Assembly (NCBI RefSeq): GCF_029167645.1
Contig: NZ_CP119147.1
Span: forward strand, 3,658,001-3,722,000
Source: Streptomyces sp. AM 2-1-1
Lineage (GTDB): Bacteria > Actinomycetota > Actinomycetes > Streptomycetales > Streptomycetaceae
Reading direction: 5' to 3'
DNA: 64,000 nt
Numbering within the stretch: the first letter of the stretch is position 1; every line of letters begins with the position of its first letter. Shown one piece after another: positions 36,885 to 45,523 of the stretch. The notes beneath the pieces are model-generated. The model ran no database searches and had not been told where the DNA came from. It was given only the letters and a program-made list of their open reading frames with translations. The position numbers and the translations under genes are program-made.

Positions 36885-38372
36885 TCAGCCCTTGAGGCCG
36901 GCGATCCAGCTCTCGATCTCGTCGGAACGGCGCGGCAGTTTGTCGGAGAGGTTCCGGTTGCCGTCCTCGGTGACGAGGATGTCGTCCTCGATCCGGACGC
37001 CGATGCCGCGGTACTCCTCGGGCACCGTCAGGTCGTCGGCCTGGAAGTACAGACCCGGCTCGACCGTGAGGCACATGCCCGGCTCCAGCGTGCCGTTGAC
37101 GTACGTCTCGGTGCGCGCGGCGGCGCAGTCGTGGACGTCCATGCCGAGCATGTGACCGGTGCCGTGCAGGGTCCAGCGGCGCTGGAGGCCCAGCTCCAGG
37201 ACCTTCTCCACGGTGAGGTCGCCGAGCAGGCCCCACGCGACGAGGTGCTCGGTGAGCACCCGCTGCGCGGCGTCGTGGAAGTCGCGGAAGCCGGCACCCG
37301 GCTTCACCGCGGCGATGCCCGCCTCCTGCGCCGCGTAGACCGCGTCGTAGATCGTGCGCTGGAGCGGCGAGAAGGTGCCGTTGATCGGCAGGGTCCGCGT
37401 CACGTCGGCGGTGTAGAGGTCGTGGGTCTCCACGCCGGCGTCGAGCAGCAGCAGTTCGCCGGAGCGGACCGCGCCGTCGTTGCGCACCCAGTGCAGCGTG
37501 GTGGCGTGCGGGCCGGCGGCGCAGATCGATCCGTAGCCGATGTCGTTGCCCTCGACGCGGGCGCGCAGGAAGAACGTGCCCTCCAGGTAACGCTCGCTCG
37601 TCGCCTCGGCCTTGTCGAGCACCTTCACGACGTCCTCAAAGCCGCGCGCGGTGATGTCGCACGCCTTCTGCAGCTCGGCGATCTCGAAGTCGTCCTTCAC
37701 CAGGCGCGCCTCGGAGAGGTACACCCGCAGCTCCTCGTCGCGCTCGGCGGTGACCTTGTCGGTCAGGGCCGCCTCGATGCCGGCGTCGTAGCCGCGGACG
37801 ACGCGGACCGGGCCGGTGGCCTCCTTCAGCGCGGCGGCGAGCTCGCGGACGTCCTTCGCCGGGATGCCCAGCACCTGCTCGGCCTCGGTGAGGGAGTGGC
37901 GGCGGCCGACCCACAGCTCGCCCTGGCCGTCGAGCCAGAACTCGCCGTTCTCCCGGTCGGAGCGGGGCAGCAGGTAGACGGTCGCGTCGTGGCCGCTCCC
38001 GCCGGTCTTCGGCTCCAGGACGAGAACGCCGTCCTGGGTCTGGTCGCCGGTGAGGTAGGCGTACTCGGTGGCGGCGCGGAAGGCGTACTCCGTGTCGTTG
38101 GCGCGGGTCTTCAGGTGGCCCGCGGGGACGACGAGGCGCTCACCGGGGAAACGCGCGGAGAGCGCGGTGCGGCGGGCGGCGGTGTGCGCGGCCTGCGGCA
38201 GCGGCGCGAGACCGGTCAGCTCGGTGTCCGCCCAGCCCGACTTCATGCTGTCGGCGAGTTCGTCGGAGACGGCCGGGTACAGGCCGTTCTTCCGGGTCTT
38301 GATCGGCTCGGTCTCTTCGGTCGCTTCGGTCTCTTCGACTGCTGGGGGTTCCGGGGTGCGCTCGTCGGACAC
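36885..38372 (-). CDS. pepP: Xaa-Pro aminopeptidase (M24 family)
   Basis: 495 residues. An acidic Glu/Thr-rich N-terminal tail precedes the N-terminal domain. The M24 metallopeptidase domain carries its ligands in LLLLDAGVETHDLYTADVTRT (two Asp), HGTGHMLGMDVHDC (His), CLTVEPGLYF (Glu) and IRIEDDILVT-like GVRIEDDILV (Glu). It removes N-terminal residues before proline. GTG 38372 follows AAGGAG by 8 bases. It converges with the ATP-binding gene across a 37-bp gap. Confidence 0.93.
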   Translation of the reverse strand: MSDERTPEPPAVEETEATEETEPIKTRKNGLYPAVSDELADSMKSGWADTELTGLAPLPQAAHTAARRTALSARFPGERLVVPAGHLKTRANDTEYAFRAATEYAYLTGDQTQDGVLVLEPKTGGSGHDATVYLLPRSDRENGEFWLDGQGELWVGRRHSLTEAEQVLGIPAKDVRELAAALKEATGPVRVVRGYDAGIEAALTDKVTAERDEELRVYLSEARLVKDDFEIAELQKACDITARGFEDVVKVLDKAEATSERYLEGTFFLRARVEGNDIGYGSICAAGPHATTLHWVRNDGAVRSGELLLLDAGVETHDLYTADVTRTLPINGTFSPLQRTIYDAVYAAQEAGIAAVKPGAGFRDFHDAAQRVLTEHLVAWGLLGDLTVEKVLELGLQRRWTLHGTGHMLGMDVHDCAAARTETYVNGTLEPGMCLTVEPGLYFQADDLTVPEEYRGIGVRIEDDILVTEDGNRNLSDKLPRRSDEIESWIAGLKG

Positions 38373-38578
38373 GATTCGTCTCTCCTTGGTACGACACTGG
38401 GCCCCACCATCGTACGGGCGTGCGGAAGGGGGCCCAGGGCCGAAGGGCCTCTTACCCACGGAGCGCGCGGCTGGATGGCACCGCACCGTCGGAGCCCTGC
38501 TGAGCTGCGCGAACGCAGGAAGCGGACGAAGAGCTTCCGGAAGTGAGGGCAGTCGGCGGGGTGCGGTTCTCGCCGGAG

Positions 38579-39943
38579 TCAGTCGAAGCGCACCGCGAGC
38601 AGGGTCACGTCGCCGGTGCGGTCCGCGGGGGTGCTCCGGGGGAGCAGGGCGCGCAGGACGTGGTCGGCGACCGCGTCCGGGTCACGGCGGGCGGCCCGGG
38701 GCACCCCGGCGGCGGCCGCGTGCAGCCGGGCGAACGCCCGGTCCGTCGAGTCGCCGGTCCGGCGCAGCAGCCCGTCCGTGTAGAGGAGAACGGTTTCGCC
38801 CGATGCGGGGGTGAACTCCACGCTCGGCGCCTCCCAGGAGGCGAGCATGCCGAGCGGTGCCGAGACGGTGGTGTCGACGAACTGCGTGCGCCGCTCGCCC
38901 AGCACCAGCGGCGGGGCGTGCCCGGCACCGGCCAGCACGATCCGCCGCAGCGCCGGTTCGCAGTAGGCGAAGAGCGCGGTGGCGGTGCGCGCCGGTTCGG
39001 TCAGCCGGAGCAGCAGTTCCAGGTCGGAGAGGACGGCGACGGGGTCCTCTCCCTCCATGACGGCGTAGGCGCGCAGACCGGAGCGGAGCCGCCCCATCGC
39101 GGCCATGGCTCCGGGACCTCGACCGCCGGCGGAGCCCACCGAGAGTCCGAGGGCGCCGCCGGGGAGCGCCAGGGCGTCGTACCAGTCGCCGCCACCGTCC
39201 GGTCCGGCACGGTGGCGCGCGGCGAGCCGTACGCCGGGGATGCGCGGCAGCCGGCTCGGCAGCAGTTCCTCGGCGACGATCGCCGCGTCGGCCCGGGCGC
39301 GCTCGAGTTCCAGGAGCCGGACCAGGTGCTCGGCGGCGTACCGCCCGTAGAGGCCGACCACGTGCTGTTGCCGTTCCAGCGGTTCGGCCGGTTCGTCGTA
39401 GAGCCAGACGACCGCACCGAGAGCGGCGCCGGCCCGCGAGGTGAGGGGCAGGGCGAAACTGGCGGCGTAGCCGAGCCGGGAGGCGACCTCGCGCTGCCGG
39501 GGGTCGAGTTCCGCGTCGGCGAGGAGGTCCGGGCTGCTCACCGGGTCGGTGGCGGGCGGCCCGTCGAGGAGCCGGCCGTAGGGAGTCGAGCCGCGCGGGA
39601 CGGTCTCGATCGCGCCGAGGTCGGCGTGGCTGAGGCCGAGACCGAGGGTGGAGTGCGGCCCCCGGCCGTCCCGCGGTTCGAGGAGCAGCATCCCGCGGCG
39701 TGCGCCGACGAGGGCGGCGCCGGCGCTCAGCAGCTCCGGCAGGGCGCTGTCGAGGGTGTGGGTCGCGGCCAGGCGCTCGGTGAGCTCGTGGAGCGTGGTG
39801 AGGTCCGAGACCCACCGGGCCAGCCGGTCCTGGAGAAAGGCGCCCGGTGCGGGCGGCACGGTGGTCGGCGGTTCCGGAGTGTGCGTCGAAACCGGAACGG
39901 GGGGATGGATTTCAGCCATATGTGGCAGGTGTCGGGCGCTCAT
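38579..39943 (-). CDS. GAF-PP2C (SpoIIE-type) protein phosphatase
   Basis: 454 residues. A GAF-like sensor (about 45-200) precedes a SpoIIE/RsbU-type PP2C domain with AGPDGGGDWYDALAL, AMAAMGRL and the late VLLYTDGLLRRTGDS. It should dephosphorylate an anti-sigma antagonist, in line with the HATPase proteins at 36329 and 43730, but no direct partner gene is adjacent. The ATG at 39943 is preceded by GGAGG (close spacing); an alternative ATG at 39919 lacks a site. Confidence 0.88.
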   Translation of the reverse strand: MSARHLPHMAEIHPPVPVSTHTPEPPTTVPPAPGAFLQDRLARWVSDLTTLHELTERLAATHTLDSALPELLSAGAALVGARRGMLLLEPRDGRGPHSTLGLGLSHADLGAIETVPRGSTPYGRLLDGPPATDPVSSPDLLADAELDPRQREVASRLGYAASFALPLTSRAGAALGAVVWLYDEPAEPLERQQHVVGLYGRYAAEHLVRLLELERARADAAIVAEELLPSRLPRIPGVRLAARHRAGPDGGGDWYDALALPGGALGLSVGSAGGRGPGAMAAMGRLRSGLRAYAVMEGEDPVAVLSDLELLLRLTEPARTATALFAYCEPALRRIVLAGAGHAPPLVLGERRTQFVDTTVSAPLGMLASWEAPSVEFTPASGETVLLYTDGLLRRTGDSTDRAFARLHAAAAGVPRAARRDPDAVADHVLRALLPRSTPADRTGDVTLLAVRFD

Positions 39944-40662
39944 GGCCTCCGGCTTTCCGACCGGCGAGTTCCGTCGAATAGCATCGCAAACCCCCCTGTC
40001 ATTCTGCGCCACTATCAAGGCATCCACATGTACACGTACAAGTAAGCAGATGTCCAGCATTGTCCTTGCGGGATTGCTGGTGTCCGCACGCCGCTCAACT
40101 TGGCCGAAAAATGCGAGAGGTGGCCATTAATTGCGGTCGACTGGGCGGGCTCGACGGACGGCGCCCCCGAGGATGCCGTGTGGGGGTGTTGTGCGGGGCG
40201 AGCGTCATCCCGGACATGCTGGGTACGTAAATCGTTGAACCGCCGGGCAGTGGGGTCCGCCCCGGAACCCGGCAGCGTGAGCGGACGTCCTTGTCCGTGA
40301 CACCACCGCCCGGGAGCAGCGCCCGTCCGCTCGGGGCGGCACGTGCGAGGCACGCGTCCGATCCGTCCCGCCGCGGTGGGCGGTGTGACGCGGCCCCGCT
40401 CTCGACCGTTCGACTCCGCAAGGCCGTTCGACTCAGGCTCGGTCCGGTTCGACCCGTCCTCACTCCGCAGCGTTCGGCCCGGCTCCGCCCGGTGCCCGCC
40501 ACGCGCCCGTGGGGCTGCCCGATGAGCACGCGCACACGGTCAGGTACGCGCGGATCGCGCACGTACGGAGATGTACGCACAGTCAGGGTCGTCGCCGCGC
40601 AGCGGAACCTCGCGCGGGCGGCGACGTGGACCTCGGCGTTCAACGGAAAGGAACGAGCGCTC
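39944..40662. other. 700-bp gene-poor region with AT-rich core
   Basis: No gene is supported. 39,975-40,140 is markedly AT-richer than the surroundings and holds an inverted repeat TGTAC-AC-GTACA (40029-40040). The rest is GC-rich lead-in to the Prim-Pol-like gene. The AT-rich core may be a remnant of an insertion or a promoter for the phosphatase gene. Confidence 0.55.
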
Positions 40663-41328
40663 ATGCGCGAGATCCTCGGAAGGCGACGCAGGAACCGGTT
40701 CCGGCGCGGGGACGGCACCGCTGGGCTCGACGCGGCGCTGACCTGCGCCACCGGATGGCAGTGGCCCGTGCTGCCGGGCGTGGGGCTCGCCCCCGCCCGG
40801 GACGGATGCGCCTGCCCCGACCCCGAGTGCGTGGTTCCCGGCGCACACCCCTTCGACCCCGGACTCCTCGCCGCCACCACGGACGCCCGCATGGTCCGGT
40901 GGTGGTGGACGGCACGGCCGGCTGCCCCGGTGCTGCTGGCCACCGGTGGCCGTGCGCCGTGCGCGGTGAGCCTGCCGGCGGTGAGCGGGGCGCAGGCCCT
41001 CGCGGTGCTGGACGCGCGGGGCATGCGGCTCGGGCCGGTGATCGCGACGCCGTCCCGGTGGGCGCTGCTGGTCCGCCCGTACACCCTGGAGCGGCTGGGG
41101 GAATTGCTGCACGCCCAGGAGTGGGTGCCCGGTTCGCTCCGATTCCACGGCGAGGGCGGCTACCTGCTGCTTCCTCCCGCGGGGAAGGGGGACGGCCGGG
41201 TGCGGTGGGAGCGGCCGCCGTCGGCGGGACGTGTCGCACCCTGGCTGCCGGACGTCGGGACCGTCCTGGACGCGCTGGTGGAGGCCAGCACCGGGGCACC
41301 GGGCGGCGGGAGCCGACTGGCCTACTGA
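40663..41328 (+). CDS. Prim-Pol-like protein lacking the catalytic aspartates
   Basis: 221 residues resembling the bifunctional primase/polymerase family: GWQWPVLPG, the Zn-type CACPDPECVV and later VRWWWT are in the proper order. At the position of the catalytic DxD (DLD in the element protein at 51012) this protein reads VSLPA (residues 102-106), so both acidic metal ligands are gone. It may retain DNA or nucleotide binding. A AAAGGA site precedes the ATG at about ten bases. No int or xis gene accompanies it here, so it is an orphan in the core. Confidence 0.75.
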   Translation: MREILGRRRRNRFRRGDGTAGLDAALTCATGWQWPVLPGVGLAPARDGCACPDPECVVPGAHPFDPGLLAATTDARMVRWWWTARPAAPVLLATGGRAPCAVSLPAVSGAQALAVLDARGMRLGPVIATPSRWALLVRPYTLERLGELLHAQEWVPGSLRFHGEGGYLLLPPAGKGDGRVRWERPPSAGRVAPWLPDVGTVLDALVEASTGAPGGGSRLAY

Positions 41329-41471
41329 GGCACCCGCGGAGCCCCCGGCGTGGGCGTGAGGCCCAGGCGGGAGCCGCGGGTGTACGCGGGACCCTCGGGT
41401 GTACGTGAAGTCGGGGGTGGTCCGGCTCCCGCGCGACGTTCCCGGCGAACGGCGCGTCCGGCGACGCCCTT

Positions 41472-41525
41472 CCGCAGAACGTCACCCCTCCGTAGAACGT
41501 CGCCCTTTCCGCAGAACATCACCCA
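41472..41525. repeat. Three tandem ~18-bp repeats
   Basis: Units CCGCAGAACGTCACCCC, CCGTAGAACGTCGCCC and CCGCAGAACATCACCC start at 41472, 41490 and 41509. Confidence 0.75.
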
Positions 41526-41617
41526 GCGCATTTCGCCGGATCTGCGGACGCCGGAGGATTTCCGTACCGGAGAGGGGGCCCGCCTGTGCGAATTCTTGAC
41601 CTGCTTTTCGAACCCGG

Positions 41618-41648
41618 ACGCCCCTGACCCTCTTTCTGGGGCGTTTTT
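41618..41648 (+). terminator. Intrinsic terminator with T-tract
   Basis: 7-bp stem ACGCCCC/GGGGCGT, 13-base loop, then TTTT. An E. coli-like terminator, unusual in a GC-rich genome. Confidence 0.75.
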
Positions 41649-41714
41649 CTCCGCGGTTCCTGATTATCCGTCGAATGGAGAATGCGTCGTCCCGCCCCTG
41701 TCCGGGCTCCCAGG

Positions 41715-41743
41715 AAGGGCCCCGCCGTTCCGGCGGGGCCCTT
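41715..41743. terminator. Strong hairpin
   Basis: A 13-bp perfect stem (AAGGGCCCCGCCG and complement) with TTC loop. Confidence 0.8.
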
Positions 41744-42287
41744 CGGCCGGTGCGCGTACGGCAGGCACACGGCCCACGTGCACCGGGAGCACAACTGCCG
41801 TGCGGGGTACGCCGCCTGAGGTGTGCCGCACCGCCCCGGTGGGGGTGCTCGTGGCCGGGGCGTCGTGGCCTGGGGAGCGGGATGCCTTGGGATGGGTCGG
41901 GGCAGGGGTTCCGGCCCCGGGGGTCCGGAGCGGCGGGCAACGCGGCGTACGACGTTCCGGGTGCGGGTGGCAAGCTGCCGGGCTGCGGGGTGTGTTGGGG
42001 CTGGTCGCACGGGCGACGCGCGGTCGTGACCGGCGCTCTTCGCGGGGGGAGGTCCGTCCCACGCGGGGCGGCGGGCCGCTCACGGCTTCGCCGCGGGCCG
42101 GGCCGCACCCGGAAATGAGGACGCCCGGTCGCTGGCGACGGGGGATGCACCAGCGACCGGGCTTTCAGAACCGTAACAAGAGATCTGCCGTTCGCAAATT
42201 CGATCTGGCCTGGGAGGGCGGCGATTTACCGGCCGGAACGGCCTGTTGTGACGCGCGTCACCGACGGTTCCCCGGGGTTCGTCACTG

Positions 42288-43256
42288 TCAGCTGAGCGTC
42301 ACTTGGCGGTTGGTGAGCCCGCCGCGCGCCCGGCGCTCCTCCGCGGTCAGCGGGGCCTCGGAGGCGAGCGCCCCGGCGAGCCGCTCGGCGAACGCGGCCG
42401 CGGGCTTCTCGCACTCCTCGGCGGTCATCGCGCTCGGCAGGTCCCACACCGGTACGACGAGCCCGTGGGCCCGGAACGAACCGACCAGCCGCGTTCCCTC
42501 GCCGAGCGAGGAGGTGCCGGCGGCGTGCAGTCGGGCGAGCGCGTCGAGGAGCTTCTCCTCGGGGTGCGGCATGACCCAGCGCAGGTGGTTCTTCTCCGGC
42601 GTCTCGCACCAGTACGCGGCGTCCACGGAGGAGAGCAGCGCGGTCGGGATCGCTGCGGCGTTGGCGCGCTCCAGGGAAGCGGAGACCTCGGCCGCGGCGT
42701 TCTCCGCGTCCGGCACCCAGAACTCGAAGCCGGAGTGGACGACGGGCTCGAACGGCGCGTCCGCGGCGAGCAGGTCCTGCAGGCGCGGTCCGTCGGCGGC
42801 GACCCGGCGAGCGGCGACCGGTGTGCCGGGCTCGGCCTCCAGCGCCTGCTGGAGGGAGTCGGCCAGGCCGCGGCTGAGGTCACCGGAGGAGGTGTCGTTC
42901 TGCAGGGCGAGCAGGATGGACCCGTCGTCACGGCGGAGGGCGGGCCAGGCCATCGGCAGCACGGTCGCGAGCGTGACGGAGGGGACGCCCTCGGGCAGCC
43001 CGTCCTTCAGCGTCAGCGGGACGGTCGCGGCGGGCACCAGCTCGCGCAGCGCGACCCAGTCGCACTCGCCGGGAAGCCCTTCGAACGGGCGCTGGACCAG
43101 CTCGGTGACCGCGTGCGCGGCGGTGCGTCCGTGACACGCCTTGTACCGTCGTCCCGAACCGCAGGGGCAGGGCTCGCGGGCCCCCACGACGGGGATCTCC
43201 CCGTCGTTCACCTGCGGCTTCGCGGCCTTGGTCGTCTGAGGGCGCTTCTTGGCCAT
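42288..43256 (-). CDS. SEC-C motif protein (DUF5926)
   Basis: 322 residues. Near the N terminus (about residues 25-45) the SEC-C zinc motif [15 protein letters not shown] is intact. The remaining 270 residues form one conserved actinobacterial domain ([49 protein letters not shown]), the DUF5926 family. The SEC-C finger usually binds ribosomes or SecB-like partners, so a translation-related role is likely. The start at 43256 (MAKKRP) has GGGAG at ten bases. Confidence 0.88.
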   Translation of the reverse strand: MAKKRPQTTKAAKPQVNDGEIPVVGAREPCPCGSGRRYKACHGRTAAHAVTELVQRPFEGLPGECDWVALRELVPAATVPLTLKDGLPEGVPSVTLATVLPMAWPALRRDDGSILLALQNDTSSGDLSRGLADSLQQALEAEPGTPVAARRVAADGPRLQDLLAADAPFEPVVHSGFEFWVPDAENAAAEVSASLERANAAAIPTALLSSVDAAYWCETPEKNHLRWVMPHPEEKLLDALARLHAAGTSSLGEGTRLVGSFRAHGLVVPVWDLPSAMTAEECEKPAAAFAERLAGALASEAPLTAEERRARGGLTNRQVTLS

Positions 43257-43729
43257 GGTGGGCATTCTCCCGGTAGCGACGGTGCGGTCTGAGGCGCGAG
43301 CCTAGTGCCTCCAGCGCCCCTGACCCGACGGAGCCCGGGCGCCCGGAGGACGCCGCGCGGGTGTCGCCGGCAGGTGATCCGGGGTGGGGTTCCGGTGCGG
43401 CGGTCAGGTACGACGGTCAGGTGCGTCGTCGCGGGTCGTCGCGGGTGACCGGTCCGGTCGTGAGCCGGGGCGGTCCGGGGAGTCCGTCCTCCCCGGGGAG
43501 CCCGTCCGGTCCGGGGAGGCCGTCCTCCCCGGGAGCACGTCCGGTCCGGTCCATGGGGGCCGGTCCGCCGGTCCGGGCGTCGCTGGGGTGGGGTGGGCCG
43601 CCCGGATGTCAAAGGTCCGTCGGCCGGTTCTCGCACCGGGCCGGGTGACGCCGAGCTCCCTCGCTCGGCTCACCTGTCGCGGGACGGGCCGCGGGATGGT
43701 GCCCCGCGGAGCTGCCGTGTCCGCGCCGC
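43257..43729. other. GC-rich intergenic region with 36-bp repeat
   Basis: 473 bp, no gene supported. Two near-identical 35-36 bp units (43475 and 43511, containing CCGGGGAG and CTCCCCGG) may fold into hairpins. Simple GGTACGACGGTCAGG-type repeats lie around 43,405-43,430. Confidence 0.55.
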
Positions 43730-44341
43730 TCAGCCCGCCTCGCCGAAGGCGGAGAGCCCGTCGAGATCCAGCTCCTCGAAGCCGGAGAGCCCGTCGAATC
43801 CCGGGAGGCCCTGGAGCCCGTCGAGTCCTTCGGAGCCCGTACGGCCGCGCGGGCCGCCGAGCGGCCCGAGGCCGTCGAGTCCTTCCACTGCGCCGAATCG
43901 TTCCTCGGCCGCCACCAGCGCCCAGACCGTGACCTCGCCCGGGGCGTCGTCCCTGACGCCCCACTTCTCGGAGAGGGCACTGATGATGTTCAGCCCGCGA
44001 CCGCCCCGAGCCGTCACCGAGGGGGTGGAGGGGACGGGCCGTGTCGGACCGCCTCCGTCCGTGACCTCCACGGTCAGGCCGCCCCGGCGGTCCACGCGCC
44101 ACGCGGCGCGGACGTCGCCGTCACCGACGTCCACGTGCTGCCCCAGCGGCCTGCCGTGCCGACAGGCGTTGCTGAGGAGTTCGGACAGGATCAGGACCGC
44201 GTCGTCGACGACCGCGTCCGAGACCCCGTTGTCCCGCAGTTGTGCGCGCATGTGGTGCCGCGCCTGCCTCACGCCCGCAGGGCCGTGAGGAACGGCCATG
44301 CTCGACGACGTGGGCACTTCTTGTGCCACCACCAACGTCAC
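43730..44341 (-). CDS. HATPase-domain protein (2) with repetitive Gly-Leu-Asp tail
   Basis: 203 residues. GHKL ATP-binding motifs: N box LSELLSNACRHGRP, G1 EVTDGGGPTRP, G2 ARGGRGLNIISALSEKWG. Residues 150-203 are a low-complexity tail of GLDGL/GLQGLPGFDGL units, also visible as DNA repeats of GAGCCCGTCGA. The start GTG 44341 has AAGGAGG eight bases before it. Together with 36329 and the phosphatase at 38579 it makes a possible partner-switch set. Confidence 0.85.
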   Translation of the reverse strand: MTLVVAQEVPTSSSMAVPHGPAGVRQARHHMRAQLRDNGVSDAVVDDAVLILSELLSNACRHGRPLGQHVDVGDGDVRAAWRVDRRGGLTVEVTDGGGPTRPVPSTPSVTARGGRGLNIISALSEKWGVRDDAPGEVTVWALVAAEERFGAVEGLDGLGPLGGPRGRTGSEGLDGLQGLPGFDGLSGFEELDLDGLSAFGEAG

Positions 44342-44497
44342 CCCCGAGACCTCCTTTGCCCCACGCCACGAAGGGGATGCCCTCCTGAGCTGCGCCGGAA
44401 ACCGGTCAAAGCATCTCCGGTGACGCACTCGAAACGAGTCGACACGTACCGAATGCGCCGGTGCACTCCCCGTGACGGGGCGGGAGGGGTGGTTCGT

Positions 44498-45325
44498 CTA
44501 CCCGCGTCCGAGTTGGGCCAGGACCTTTTTCGGGCGGTTGGTGATGATCGCCTCGATGCCGAGTTCGGCGCAGAGGGCCACGTCCTCCGGCTCGTTCACG
44601 GTCCAGACGTGGACCCGGTGTCCGGCGCCGTGCAGCCTGCGGACGTAGTCGGGGTGGTTGCGTACGATCCGCATCCCGGGCCCGGCGATGCGCGCACCGG
44701 CGGGCAGCCGCCCGTCCCGCAGGCGGGGGGTGAGGAACTGCATCAGGTAGACGGTGGGCAGGGTGGGGGCCGCCGTACGGACCCGGTGCAGGGAGCGGGC
44801 GGAGAAGCTCATGACACGGACGGCCGAGGGACCGTCGGCGGGTGGGGCGTCCAGGCCGAACTCCCTGAGGAGGCGCAGCAGCCGGTCCTCGACCTGTCCC
44901 GCCCACCGGGTCGGGTGCTTGGTCTCGATGGCGAGCTGGAGCGGCCGGCCCGTCGCGCGCACCTCGGTGACCAGCTCCAGCAGGCGTTCCAGGGTGAGTA
45001 CGGAGGTGAGGTCGCCGGGCACCGGATCCCAGTCCGGGGACTCCTCGCGGTCCTTCCAGGAGCCGAAGTCGAGCGCGGCGAGCTGCGAGAGTTCGAGCGC
45101 GGAGACCGCGCCCCGCCCGTTCGAGGTGCGGTTGACCCGGCGGTCGTGCACACAGACGAGATGTCCGTCGGCGGTGAGCCGGACATCGCACTCCAGCGCG
45201 TCCGCGCCGTCTTCGACGGCTTTCCGGTACGCGGCGAGGGTGTGCTCGGGAGCGTCGTCCGAGGCTCCGCGATGGGCCACGACCTGGAGGGAAGAAGGGC
45301 TGGAGGGCTGCCGTGCGTCGGTCAC
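44498..45325 (-). CDS. Glycerophosphodiester phosphodiesterase
   Basis: 275 residues, TIM-barrel GDPD family. Catalytic motifs: VVAHRGASDDAPEHT (HRG, Glu), DALECDVRLTADGHLVCVHD (ExD and His). It hydrolyses glycerophosphodiesters to glycerol-3-phosphate plus an alcohol; no signal peptide is seen, so cytosolic. Divergent from the HtrA-like gene with a 198-bp gap. Confidence 0.92.
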   Translation of the reverse strand: MTDARQPSSPSSLQVVAHRGASDDAPEHTLAAYRKAVEDGADALECDVRLTADGHLVCVHDRRVNRTSNGRGAVSALELSQLAALDFGSWKDREESPDWDPVPGDLTSVLTLERLLELVTEVRATGRPLQLAIETKHPTRWAGQVEDRLLRLLREFGLDAPPADGPSAVRVMSFSARSLHRVRTAAPTLPTVYLMQFLTPRLRDGRLPAGARIAGPGMRIVRNHPDYVRRLHGAGHRVHVWTVNEPEDVALCAELGIEAIITNRPKKVLAQLGRG

Positions 45326-45427
45326 CGCGTCATGGTGTCATCGCGACGTGGCGGGTGCGCGGTCCTCGTACCGGGAGCGCCGTTTTGTCTGATGTAAAGA
45401 TTGGTGTGTGGATGCACAGGTCCTGCT

Positions 45428-45433
45428 TACAGT
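45428..45433 (+). promoter_or_regulatory. Candidate -10 box for the HtrA-like gene
   Basis: TACAGT, giving a leader of about 85 bases before GTG 45524. The -35 is unclear. Confidence 0.3.
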
Positions 45434-45523
45434 GGCCTGACGTGTTCTGGGCAAAGCTGGGCCCAGACACCTGCGATGCGGATCTCTTGCCGACTGCCGA
45501 GTGGAACCGAGGAGTAAAGAGCT

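Larger units (their letters stand above)
41329..42287. other. 960-bp region with repeats and two terminators
   Basis: No coding gene is supported. Features are a three-unit direct repeat (41472-41525), two terminators (41618 and 41715) and an AT-richer centre. The layout would fit a small untranslated transcript ending at 41648. Confidence 0.55.

Noticed and set aside
37131..38546. Antisense ORF across pepP
   Set aside because: Shadow of a clear M24 peptidase gene.
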